Source: Pseudomonas sp. UBA1879
GTDB lineage: Bacteria > Pseudomonadota > Gammaproteobacteria > Pseudomonadales > Pseudomonadaceae
Length of the DNA stretch: 64,000 nt
NCBI RefSeq assembly: GCF_002338065.1
Contig: NZ_DDHJ01000010.1
Coordinates: 72,615 to 136,614, forward strand
Direction of reading: 5' to 3'
Within the stretch, counting starts at the first letter, position 1; every line of letters starts with the position of its first letter. Made by a program: the position numbers and the translations under genes. The notes under the pieces were generated by a model. That model had not been told where the DNA came from. It did not search any database and saw only the letters and a list, made by a program, of their open reading frames with translations. Shown here one piece after another: positions 26,166 to 33,831 of the stretch.

Positions 26166-27122
26166 ATGAACCGCCCTCTGGACATCGCATCCCGGCCACA
26201 GCTGGCGTTGCAAAATTACCTCGACGCGCTGTTGCAGGACGCCACCGAAGAACTGGACGTCGCCAACAGCATCGATGAGTTTCAAGCGGCTGTGCTCGAA
26301 GAGCAGGCCCACGACGCGCGTATGCGCTCGGCGGTGGCTGAAGCCGTTGCCGCAGCCGTGCCTGCGCGCCCGTTCGAAGCAACGCCCAGGTCTGCGCCAC
26401 TGAGCCAGCCTGCGCCCGTGCCGCTCGCGCCTGCACCGCAGGCCCAGCCGACGCCACGCCCGGTCGCCGAGCCCGTGGCCGCCCGCGTGCTGGAGCGGCC
26501 GGTCATGCTGCCGCCCGTCATCGCGCCGCCGTTGGTGGTGCCGGTCATCGAGCCTGCGATCAGCGAGCCGACGGTCGCCGTGGTCGAGCCGGTGGTCGAG
26601 GTGCACCTGCCTGCGCAACGCACACCGACGCCGCCGCCCACCGCCAGCGATCGCCCGGAGTGGGCCGCCGAACCGTTCGAATGCCTGTTGTTCGATGTCG
26701 CAGGCCTGACGCTGGCCGTGCCGCTGGTGTGCCTGGGATCGATCTATCCGCTGGCCGGGCATGACCTGACGCCACTGTTCGGGCAGCCGGACTGGTTTCT
26801 CGGCATCCTGCCCAGCCAGGCCGGCAACCTGAAAGTCCTGGATACCGCACGCTGGATCATGCCCGACCGCTACCGCGACGATTTCCGTCAGGGCTTGCAG
26901 TACGTGATTTCGGTTCAGGGGTACGAATGGGGCTTGGCGGTGCATCAGGTCAGCCGTTCGCTGCGCCTGGAGCCCGATGAAATCAAATGGCGCGCCCATC
27001 GGGGTCAACGTCCGTGGCTGGCCGGGACAGTGATCGAACACATGTGCGCGCTGCTGGACGTGTCCGAACTGGCCGAGCTGATCGCCAGCGGCGCGGTCAA
27101 GCAGATGCACACACGCAAATAG
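26166..27122 (+). CDS. CheW-domain protein with Pro-rich N-terminus (ParP-like)
   Basis: 318 residues. Residues 1-45 are helical (RPQLALQNYLDALLQDATEEL), 60-155 are Pro/Val/Ala-rich, and about 170-305 form a CheW-like domain (FECLLFDVAGLTLAVPLVCLGSIYPL). In Vibrio, ParP has this layout; it binds ParC and the CheA linker and keeps CheA in the polar array. The neighbours (ParC-like and CheW) fit that role. Confidence 0.83.
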   Translation: MNRPLDIASRPQLALQNYLDALLQDATEELDVANSIDEFQAAVLEEQAHDARMRSAVAEAVAAAVPARPFEATPRSAPLSQPAPVPLAPAPQAQPTPRPVAEPVAARVLERPVMLPPVIAPPLVVPVIEPAISEPTVAVVEPVVEVHLPAQRTPTPPPTASDRPEWAAEPFECLLFDVAGLTLAVPLVCLGSIYPLAGHDLTPLFGQPDWFLGILPSQAGNLKVLDTARWIMPDRYRDDFRQGLQYVISVQGYEWGLAVHQVSRSLRLEPDEIKWRAHRGQRPWLAGTVIEHMCALLDVSELAELIASGAVKQMHTRK

Positions 27123-27204
27123 CTGTATCTAAAAGCATCATCCAAAAACACAGGGCGGCGCGAGTCCGTCGCCTGAAGAGCACAACACGCAAGGGGTTAG
27201 GGGT

Positions 27205-27684
27205 ATGAAGAAGTCGTCAGCACAGGGTTCCGAAGATCCGATCCTGCAATGGGTCACCTTCCGCCTGGACAACGAAACGTATGGCATCAATGTGATGCAG
27301 GTTCAGGAAGTGCTGCGCTACACCGAGATCGCACCGGTGCCGGGTGCGCCGAGCTATGTGCTGGGCATCATCAACCTGCGCGGCAACGTCGTGACGGTCA
27401 TCGACACCCGTCAGCGCTTTGGTCTGCCGCCGGTTGAAGTCAGCGACAACACGCGTATCGTGATCATCGAAGCCGACAAGCAAGTGGTCGGAATCCTGGT
27501 CGATAGCGTGGCGGAAGTGGTGTACCTGCGTCAGTCGGAAGTCGAAACCGCGCCGAACGTGGGCAACGACGAATCCGCGAAATTCATCCAGGGCGTGTGC
27601 AACAAAAACGGCGAGCTGCTGATCCTCGTGGAACTGGACAAGATGATGTCCGAGGAAGAGTGGTCCGAGCTGGAGAATATCTGA
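27205..27684 (+). CDS. cheW: Chemotaxis coupling protein CheW
   Basis: 159 residues, almost entirely one CheW/SH3-like domain (about 15-155; WVTFRLDNETYGINVMQVQEVLRY, GIINLRGNVVTVIDTR, VVGILVDSVAEVVYL). It links receptors to CheA. The ATG at 27205 has GGGGT upstream. The stop overlaps the next start. Confidence 0.95.
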   Translation: MKKSSAQGSEDPILQWVTFRLDNETYGINVMQVQEVLRYTEIAPVPGAPSYVLGIINLRGNVVTVIDTRQRFGLPPVEVSDNTRIVIIEADKQVVGILVDSVAEVVYLRQSEVETAPNVGNDESAKFIQGVCNKNGELLILVELDKMMSEEEWSELENI

Positions 27685-28080
27685 TTGATACTTGAGGTTG
27701 CCGTCATCTTTCTGGGGGTGTTGTGGGTCGCATCGGTCGCGATGTTCATGGCCCACACCAAACGCTTGCGCGCGCTGGCCACGCAGCAGCTCGAGGCGGA
27801 TTCGCTGCGCGATCAGCGCATCCGCGAGCTGGCTCGACGCCTTGAGCACTATCAGGGCGGCACGGTGAAGATGGGCGAGGATTTGCACGAGTTGCAGTCG
27901 ATCGTCGCGCCATTGCCGGACAAGGTGACTGCGCTGGAGCAGCGGGATCCTTCGACGCTGTCGTTCGCCCAGGCCGCGCGGCTGGTGAGCATGGGCGCCA
28001 GTGTCGATGAGCTGACACAGTCGTGCGGGCTGACCCAGGCTGAAGCGCAGTTGATGAGCAAGTTGCATGGGAATGGATGA
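27685..28080 (+). CDS. DUF2802 membrane-anchored protein of the che operon
   Basis: 131 residues starting at TTG 27685 directly after the cheW stop. One membrane helix (about 3-24, LEVAVIFLGVLWVASVAMFMAH) is followed by a coiled-coil stretch (about 35-95) and a helix-turn-helix-like end (VDELTQSCGLTQAEAQLMSKLHG). Proteins of this type follow cheW in many Pseudomonas; the function is unknown to me. Confidence 0.82.
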   Translation: MILEVAVIFLGVLWVASVAMFMAHTKRLRALATQQLEADSLRDQRIRELARRLEHYQGGTVKMGEDLHELQSIVAPLPDKVTALEQRDPSTLSFAQAARLVSMGASVDELTQSCGLTQAEAQLMSKLHGNG

Positions 28081-28114
28081 TTTCTTGCGGGTTTGAGGTG
28101 TTGCTGCTTGTCGG

Positions 28115-28310
28115 GTGAATATCCATTTCTTCGGTAACGGCTGATTACAGTTCTGCTCTTACAGCGGGTCACTTTTCTTCTGGGAAAAGTCACCACAACC
28201 ATTTGCTCCTGGCGTGGCCCTGACTTTGTCAGGGTTTCTCCAACACCCACGTCGCGATCTATGGCGTCTCCTGCCAGGCGCCGATTCACCTCGCGGCGCA
28301 CGGCCCGATG
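28115..28310 (-). repeat. Composite intergenic repeat, copy B (inverted relative to copy A)
   Basis: The reverse complement of the element at 800-1035: the end sequence (28115-28134) is identical over 20 bases, followed by a hairpin at 28167-28194 (gggtcacttttc / gaaaagtcacc) and further similar sequence. It begins 35 bp after the last che-operon gene. Confidence 0.7.
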
Positions 28311-28790
28311 ATGCCTGCCATTTTTGCCCCATCCGCCGCTCCCAGAGACGGCGCAAATCCTGTGGGAGCCGCCGGAGGCACGACGGCAGCGATGACGGTG
28401 TGTCAGTCGACCCATCTGACACTGACCCAGCGCTATCGCTGCCGTCGTCCCTCCGGCGGCTCCTACAGGTTCGGCGGTGTCCCGACCGCCTTGGACGCAA
28501 TGCGAATGAACTCCCTCCCACGGAAAATCTGGTGGAGCAGACGCCCCGATGATTCCCACCATCCTTGCGCGAGTCACGGCTCCTAGACACGGCGCAAATA
28601 CTGTAGGAGCCGCCGGAGGCACGACGGCAGCGATGACGGTGTGTCAGTCGACCCATCTGAGACTGACCCAGCGCTATCGCTGCCGTCGTCCCTCCGGCGG
28701 CTCCTACAGGTTCGGCAGTGTGGCGCTCGCCTTGGACGCGCATCTGTGAGCAGTGCGTGACTGACGTCCACGAGCAGGCCCGCGTGCAGA
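28307..28790. repeat. Tandem duplication of a 241-bp REP-containing unit
   Basis: Two copies start near 28307 and 28548 (gatgatgcc / gatgattcc, then gcgcaaat). Each contains a REP hairpin (28361-28467 and 28602-28708) of the same GCCGCCGGAGGCACGACGGC family as at the left end of the window. No gene is supported here; short ORFs repeat between the copies. Confidence 0.85.
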
Positions 28791-28804
28791 TGAACGTCAA
28801 GCGC

Positions 28805-29125
28805 CTAACGCGGCGTAATATCCCGCTCCACCGGCTGCGGATCCGGGTCGAACCCTTCGGGAAATTTCCCTTTCAGCCGCCAGGCAAACGCGATGATTTC
28901 GGCGATGGTCAGGTACAGCTCCTGAGGAATGCTGTCGCCCAGTTCCAATCTGGCGAGCATTTTCACCAGTTCCGCGTTTTCGTAGATCGGGACTTTGTAT
29001 TCCCGGGCGATGGCGAGGATGGCTTCGGCGAGGGCGTCGTCGCCTTTGGCGGTCAGGGTCGGGGCTTGTTGGCCGTCGTAGTTTAAAGCGATGGCCTGAC
29101 GGGGCGTGTGTTCGGGTGTGCTCAT
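28805..29125 (-). CDS. FlhB C-terminal-domain homologue (FhlB/EscU-like)
   Basis: 106 residues matching only the cytoplasmic domain of FlhB (IALNYDGQQAPTLTAKGDDALAEAILAIAREYKVPIYENAELVKMLARLELGDSIPQELYLTIAEIIAFAWRL). The NPTH cleavage site and the membrane part are missing, so it resembles FlhB after autocleavage. Such free FlhB-tail proteins (FlhX/FhlB) can modify export-substrate switching in other bacteria. It is coupled by overlap (TGATGA) to the FliK-like gene before it. Confidence 0.87.
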   Translation of the reverse strand: MSTPEHTPRQAIALNYDGQQAPTLTAKGDDALAEAILAIAREYKVPIYENAELVKMLARLELGDSIPQELYLTIAEIIAFAWRLKGKFPEGFDPDPQPVERDITPR

Positions 29126-30753
29126 CAGGCGTTCTCGTCAATCCAGCGTTGTTCCAGCACGGTGCGGGTGCCGTGGACGGGCACGCCACGGTTGCACGCC
29201 AGTTCTTTCACGTTCAGGCCGCAAGCGACCAGCCGTGCGCGCAGGCTCTCCAGCTCGCGGGAGATCAGCTCTGCCGCCCCTTCGCGCTCGGCCCACATCT
29301 GGCTGGACAGGCTGCCCGCGACCAGTTGCGCCTGAACCTGGAGTGGCCCCAAGGGTTCCAGATCGAACGCCAGCTCCACGCGCCAGAGTTTTTCCTTCTC
29401 TTTGACTTCCGACGCCGCCGCGTCCTGAGCCTCTTCCCGGTCAGGCGGGTCTTCGCGCTGAACCTTGACCTGCAAGGGCACGATGTCATGGGCATGGCGC
29501 ATCGGGATTTCCAGCTGCCAGGTGGTCACCTGTGTGCCGTCAGCGTTCATGCGGGTTTGTTCGAGTCCGCCCAATTGATGGCTCTGCAGACGTGAGATCG
29601 CTCCGGCCGCGAGTTTGAGCAGGGTTTCGAGATCGTCGCTGCCTTCTGAACTCGCCAGCGTGCGCGACGGTAATGGAAAGTTGGTCGGTACCCGTGGCGC
29701 CGCGACCTGGCCCAGCATGCCCAAGGCGTTGCGGATCACGTTGGGCATGGCGCGGGCAAGCGTGTTGGCGGCGGCTGCGTCGTTGTAACTGATGTAGCCC
29801 GGCAGCCCCGGCAGGATCTGCGCGATAACCCTCAGCAGGTTGGCCTTCATGTCCGGCACCAGCGTCGGGTTTTGCCCCGCCATCAAGCGTGACTCCATGA
29901 ACAGCCCGCTGGCGTTCAGCGCCTGAGCCACACCTTTGGCGGTGGTCATCTGCGGCAGGTCGGGCAGGTCGTCAAGCAACTGATCGATGCTCGCGCGCAA
30001 TGATTGCGAGATCACGTCATCGTCAGGAGATGTCGGTGGCGGCAGGGTTTGCAACGCCGTCAGCAGGCTTTGCAGCGAGCCTTGACGACTCTGCTGCGTC
30101 GACAGCTGTTGAGCCAAGGCCAGTTCGTCGAGGCGCTTGGGCATGGCGACGAAATTCAGCGCCTGGCCGTTCTGTACTAGCGCGCTGAGCAGGCTGCCCA
30201 CGCGCAGCGGCTGCGGGCTGTCGATGGTCAGGCTGGTGCCGGCCATCGCGGTGTTGAGCAACATCACGATCGACCGGTACGTGGCTGGCTGAGTCGCCGC
30301 GTTGCCTGTGGTTTGCCCGGTCAGTTGCGCGATGTTATCGGCCATCGCCTGGGTGGTCAGGACTTTGCCTTGCAGCAGGGTGCCGGGTGGCAGCTGACGG
30401 ATGTCGAGACGGGTGAGGCTGTTGGTGATGGCTTTCTGCAGATCCTGCACGCTGATGGTCAAGGTGTCCGCCGAGCCTTGGGCGACGTTGACCGTAGTCC
30501 CCGGAGTCAGCGGCAAGCTGCTGCTGACGGGGAGGGTGGCCTGCCGGCCGTTGTCCATCGTCAGCTTGAGCAGCAGTTGAAAATTCTGGCCCAGTTGTTT
30601 GAGGCTCACGACCTCGGCATTGGCCACCTGACCGGCGTTCAGCAGGCCCTCCCGGGGCTCCGTGAGCTTGAGCACTTCGCCCGGCGGCACGCCCGCACGC
30701 AGCAGCGCGGTGGCGGCGGCAACGGGAGAAAGATTGGGTATATCGCCTGTCAT
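29125..30753 (-). CDS. FliK-like flagellar hook-length control domain protein
   Basis: 542 residues from the ATG at 30753 (MTGDIPNLSPVAAATALLRAG); the open frame extends further upstream into the ccmA promoter side, but this start has GGGAT in place. A Gln/Leu-rich body is followed by a C-terminal FliK-type domain (about 425-530: VTTWQLEIPMRH, LWRVELAFDLEPLGPLQVQAQLVAGSLSSQMWAE). It is distinct from the fliK at 3689. Paired with the FlhB-tail gene it may form an accessory substrate-switch pair, which is inference. Confidence 0.8.
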   Translation of the reverse strand: MTGDIPNLSPVAAATALLRAGVPPGEVLKLTEPREGLLNAGQVANAEVVSLKQLGQNFQLLLKLTMDNGRQATLPVSSSLPLTPGTTVNVAQGSADTLTISVQDLQKAITNSLTRLDIRQLPPGTLLQGKVLTTQAMADNIAQLTGQTTGNAATQPATYRSIVMLLNTAMAGTSLTIDSPQPLRVGSLLSALVQNGQALNFVAMPKRLDELALAQQLSTQQSRQGSLQSLLTALQTLPPPTSPDDDVISQSLRASIDQLLDDLPDLPQMTTAKGVAQALNASGLFMESRLMAGQNPTLVPDMKANLLRVIAQILPGLPGYISYNDAAAANTLARAMPNVIRNALGMLGQVAAPRVPTNFPLPSRTLASSEGSDDLETLLKLAAGAISRLQSHQLGGLEQTRMNADGTQVTTWQLEIPMRHAHDIVPLQVKVQREDPPDREEAQDAAASEVKEKEKLWRVELAFDLEPLGPLQVQAQLVAGSLSSQMWAEREGAAELISRELESLRARLVACGLNVKELACNRGVPVHGTRTVLEQRWIDENA

Positions 30754-30903
30754 CAGATCCCGACTCGGTAAAGTTGCGCTCAAGCTGGCATAATCCGGCA
30801 CCGACGTTTTCGGCGGACGACCGTTGAGCTGCATCACTATAACGGCTGTCACGCCCCCGACTTGAACCGCGGTGCACACCTGCTATCCGAAAAGAAGGAC
30901 CCC

Positions 30904-31539
30904 ATGTCGATCCCTGTTCTTGAAGCCGTGGCGCTGGCCTGCGAGCGTGACTGGCGGCTGCTGTTCGAGCATCTCGATCTGCGGCTGGCAACCGGCGACA
31001 TGGTGCAGATCAGCGGCCCCAACGGCAGCGGCAAGACCAGCCTGTTGCGCCTGCTCAGCGGCCTCATGCAGCCCACCGCCGGCGAGGTGTTGCTGGGCGG
31101 CAAACCGCTGACGCATCAGCGCCACGCGCTGGCACAGCAGCTGTTGTGGATCGGCCACGCCGCCGGGATCAAGGATTTGCTCACGCCCGTGGAAAACCTC
31201 GCCTGGCTCTGCGCCCTGCACCAGCGTGCCGACACCGACGCCCTCTGGCAGGCCCTCGATGCGGTTGGACTGCGCGGTTTCGAAGATGTGCCGTGCCATA
31301 CCCTGTCCGCCGGACAAAAACGTCGCGTCGCGCTGGCCCGTCTCTACCTGCCCGGCCCGAGCCTGTGGATGCTCGACGAACCGTTCACCGCACTGGACAA
31401 GCAGGGCGTGGCGCAACTGGAAGCGCACCTTGCCGAGCATTGCCAGCGGGGCGGCATCGTGGTGCTGACCACTCACCACACTTTGAGCCGGACGCCATCC
31501 GGTTATCGCGAGCTGAACGTGGGGGAATGGGCGCCATGA
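30904..31539 (+). CDS. ccmA: Cytochrome c maturation ATPase CcmA
   Basis: 211 residues. An ABC ATPase with Walker A GPNGSGKTS, signature LSAGQKRRVALARL and Walker B LWMLDEPFTALD. With CcmB and CcmC it drives release of heme-loaded CcmE. The start is ATG 30904, with AAGGA upstream. It is divergent from the FliK-like gene; the stop overlaps ccmB. Confidence 0.95.
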   Translation: MSIPVLEAVALACERDWRLLFEHLDLRLATGDMVQISGPNGSGKTSLLRLLSGLMQPTAGEVLLGGKPLTHQRHALAQQLLWIGHAAGIKDLLTPVENLAWLCALHQRADTDALWQALDAVGLRGFEDVPCHTLSAGQKRRVALARLYLPGPSLWMLDEPFTALDKQGVAQLEAHLAEHCQRGGIVVLTTHHTLSRTPSGYRELNVGEWAP

Positions 31540-32207
31540 GCCGCGTATTTACCCTGCTGATCGCCCGCGAAGCCCGCTTGCTGTTTCGCCGCCCGGCCGA
31601 GTTGCTCAACCCGCTGGTGTTTTTCGCCATCGTCATCGCGCTGTTTCCGCTGGCCGTTGGGCCCGAATCGCAGCTATTGAGGACAATTTCCCCCGGCCTG
31701 GTCTGGGTCGCCGCGCTGTTGTCGGTGCTGCTGTCACTCGACGGCCTGTTTCGCAGCGATTTCGAGGACGGCTCGCTGGAGCAGTGGGTCCTTTCGCCGC
31801 ATCCCTTGCCGCTTCTGGTGTTGGCGAAAGTGCTGGCACACTGGGCTTTTTCCGGGTTGGCGCTGGTGTTGCTGGCGCCGGTGCTGGCGCTGATGCTCGG
31901 ATTGCCGAGTGCTTGCCTGCCGGTGTTGCTGTCGTCCTTGTTACTGGGTACGCCGGTATTGAGTCTGTTGGGCGCTGTCGGTGCCGCGCTGACTGTGGGC
32001 CTCAAGCGCGGCGGTCTGCTGCTGGCGTTGCTGATTTTGCCGCTGTACATCCCGGTGTTGATTCTGGGCAGCGGTGCGCTTCAGGCGTCTCTTCAAGGCA
32101 TGGCCGCGACCGGTTACCTGCTTTGGCTTGGCAGCCTGACGGCGCTCGCGATAACGCTGACACCTTTCGCAATTGCCGCTGGCTTGAAAATCAGTGTTGG
32201 CGAATAA
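31536..32207 (+). CDS. ccmB: Heme exporter subunit CcmB
   Basis: 223 residues with six hydrophobic segments. MSRVFTLLIAREARLLFRRPAELLNPLVFF is the standard start; the C-terminus LTPFAIAAGLKISVGE is conserved. The ATG overlaps the ccmA stop. Longer frame extensions upstream run inside ccmA and are not used. Confidence 0.95.
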   Translation: MSRVFTLLIAREARLLFRRPAELLNPLVFFAIVIALFPLAVGPESQLLRTISPGLVWVAALLSVLLSLDGLFRSDFEDGSLEQWVLSPHPLPLLVLAKVLAHWAFSGLALVLLAPVLALMLGLPSACLPVLLSSLLLGTPVLSLLGAVGAALTVGLKRGGLLLALLILPLYIPVLILGSGALQASLQGMAATGYLLWLGSLTALAITLTPFAIAAGLKISVGE

Positions 32208-32375
32208 TCAGAAACCTGATCGACCGGACAGCTTTTCTCGAGGCCGGTGTCTGAATTGTTAATGTTCGAGAAAGAGCGCTTCGGGTAAAAGGAGCGCCTG
32301 AGTGCACAAGCCCACCGTGATGAAACGCATTTTGATGATGGCATTGATGAAAAGCACCGATGAAAGGGCAGCGCG

Positions 32376-33179
32376 ATGAACACCAGCGCCAAGGCTAAAC
32401 GCGGCCTGAGTTGGGCCTGGTTCCACAAGCTCGGATCGCCCAAGTGGTTCTACGGCATCAGCGGCCGTTTGCTGCCGTGGCTGAGTCTCGCCGCTGCCGT
32501 GTTGATCGGTATCGGCGTGGTCTGGGGCCTGGCGTTCGCGCCGCCGGATTACCAGCAGGGCAACAGTTTCCGCATCCTCTATATTCACGTGCCGTCGGCG
32601 ATGCTGGCGCAATCCTGCTACGTGATGTTGGCGGTCTGTGGCGTGGTCGGGCTGGTGTGGAAGATGAAGATGGCCGATGTCGCGCTGCAATGCGCCGCGC
32701 CCATCGGTGCCTGGATGACCGCCGTGGCACTGCTGACCGGCGCCATCTGGGGCAAGCCCACCTGGGGCGCTTGGTGGGTCTGGGATGCGCGGCTGACCTC
32801 GATGCTGATCCTGCTGTTTCTGTATTTCGGCCTCATCGCGCTGGGCAACGCCATCACCAACCGCGAAAGCGCGGCGAAGGCCTGCGCGGTGCTGGCCATC
32901 GTCGGCGTGGTGAACATTCCGATCATCAAATATTCGGTGGAGTGGTGGAGCACGCTGCACCAGGGCGCGACCTTCAGCCTCACCGAAAAACCGGCGATGC
33001 CTGCTGAGATGTGGCTGCCGCTGCTGTTCACGGCGTTGGGTTTCTATTGCTTCTTTGGCGCTGTGTTGCTGCTGCGCATGCGCCTGGAAGTGCTCAAGCG
33101 CGAATCCCGCGCGACCTGGGTGAAAGACGAAGTGATGAAAGCCCTCGGTCAGAATCCACGCACGGGAGGCGGGCAATGA
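32376..33179 (+). CDS. ccmC: Heme-handling protein CcmC
   Basis: 267 residues with six membrane helices and the tryptophan-rich WWD segment GKPTWGAWWVWDARLTS, which presents heme to CcmE. Conserved histidines flank it (YIHVPSAMLAQS, EWWSTLHQGAT). It lies 168 bp after ccmB, a wider gap than is usual in this operon; I see no gene in the gap. The stop overlaps ccmD. Confidence 0.95.
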   Translation: MNTSAKAKRGLSWAWFHKLGSPKWFYGISGRLLPWLSLAAAVLIGIGVVWGLAFAPPDYQQGNSFRILYIHVPSAMLAQSCYVMLAVCGVVGLVWKMKMADVALQCAAPIGAWMTAVALLTGAIWGKPTWGAWWVWDARLTSMLILLFLYFGLIALGNAITNRESAAKACAVLAIVGVVNIPIIKYSVEWWSTLHQGATFSLTEKPAMPAEMWLPLLFTALGFYCFFGAVLLLRMRLEVLKRESRATWVKDEVMKALGQNPRTGGGQ

Positions 33180-33352
33180 GTTTCGATTCCTTCAGCGATT
33201 TCCTGACCATGGGCAAGCATGGTCTGTATGTCTGGACCGCCTATGGCATTTGTCTGGCCGTACTGGTGATCAACGTCGTGTCACCGCTGTTGGCGCGGCG
33301 GCGTTACTTGCAACAAGAGGCGCGCCGTTTGCGCCGGGAGAGCCGTACGTGA
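33176..33352 (+). CDS. ccmD: Small heme exporter protein CcmD
   Basis: 58 residues with one membrane helix (about 18-40, LYVWTAYGICLAVLVINVVSPLLARR) and a basic tail. CcmD stabilises the CcmABC-CcmE complex. The start ATG 33176 overlaps the ccmC stop. Confidence 0.9.
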   Translation: MSFDSFSDFLTMGKHGLYVWTAYGICLAVLVINVVSPLLARRRYLQQEARRLRRESRT

Positions 33353-33828
33353 ATCCGCTGCGAAAAAAGCGTCTTTTGATCATCGTGGCGATTCTCGCTG
33401 GGGTCGGCATCGCGGTCACCCTGGCGCTTAGCGCTCTGCAACAGAACATCAATCTGTTTTACACCCCGACCCAGATCGCCAGCGGCGAAGCGCCCCATAA
33501 CACCCGCATCCGCGCCGGGGGTATGGTGGAGAAGGGTTCGATGCAACGGTCTGCCGATTCGCTGGACGTGACGTTCGTGGTCACCGATTTCAACAAGTCG
33601 GTGACCATTACCTATCGCGGGATTCTGCCGGACCTGTTCCGCGAAGGGCAGGGCATCGTTGCGCTCGGCAAACTCAACGCCGACGGTGTGGTGCAGGCCG
33701 ATGAAGTGCTGGCCAAGCACGACGAGAAATATATGCCGCCCGAAGTCACCAAAGCGTTGAAGGACAGCGGCCAATCTGCGCCGAACGCACCGGCGGGCGC
33801 GTCCTACACACCCGGTAAACAGGGGTAA
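33349..33828 (+). CDS. ccmE: Heme chaperone CcmE
   Basis: 159 residues from GTG 33349, which overlaps the ccmD stop and has GGGAG eight bases upstream. It has an N-terminal membrane anchor (about 9-29) and an OB-fold. The heme-binding histidine lies in LAKHDEKYMPPEV. The Pro/Ala-rich tail is variable. Confidence 0.95.
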   Translation: MNPLRKKRLLIIVAILAGVGIAVTLALSALQQNINLFYTPTQIASGEAPHNTRIRAGGMVEKGSMQRSADSLDVTFVVTDFNKSVTITYRGILPDLFREGQGIVALGKLNADGVVQADEVLAKHDEKYMPPEVTKALKDSGQSAPNAPAGASYTPGKQG

Positions 33829-33831
33829 ACC

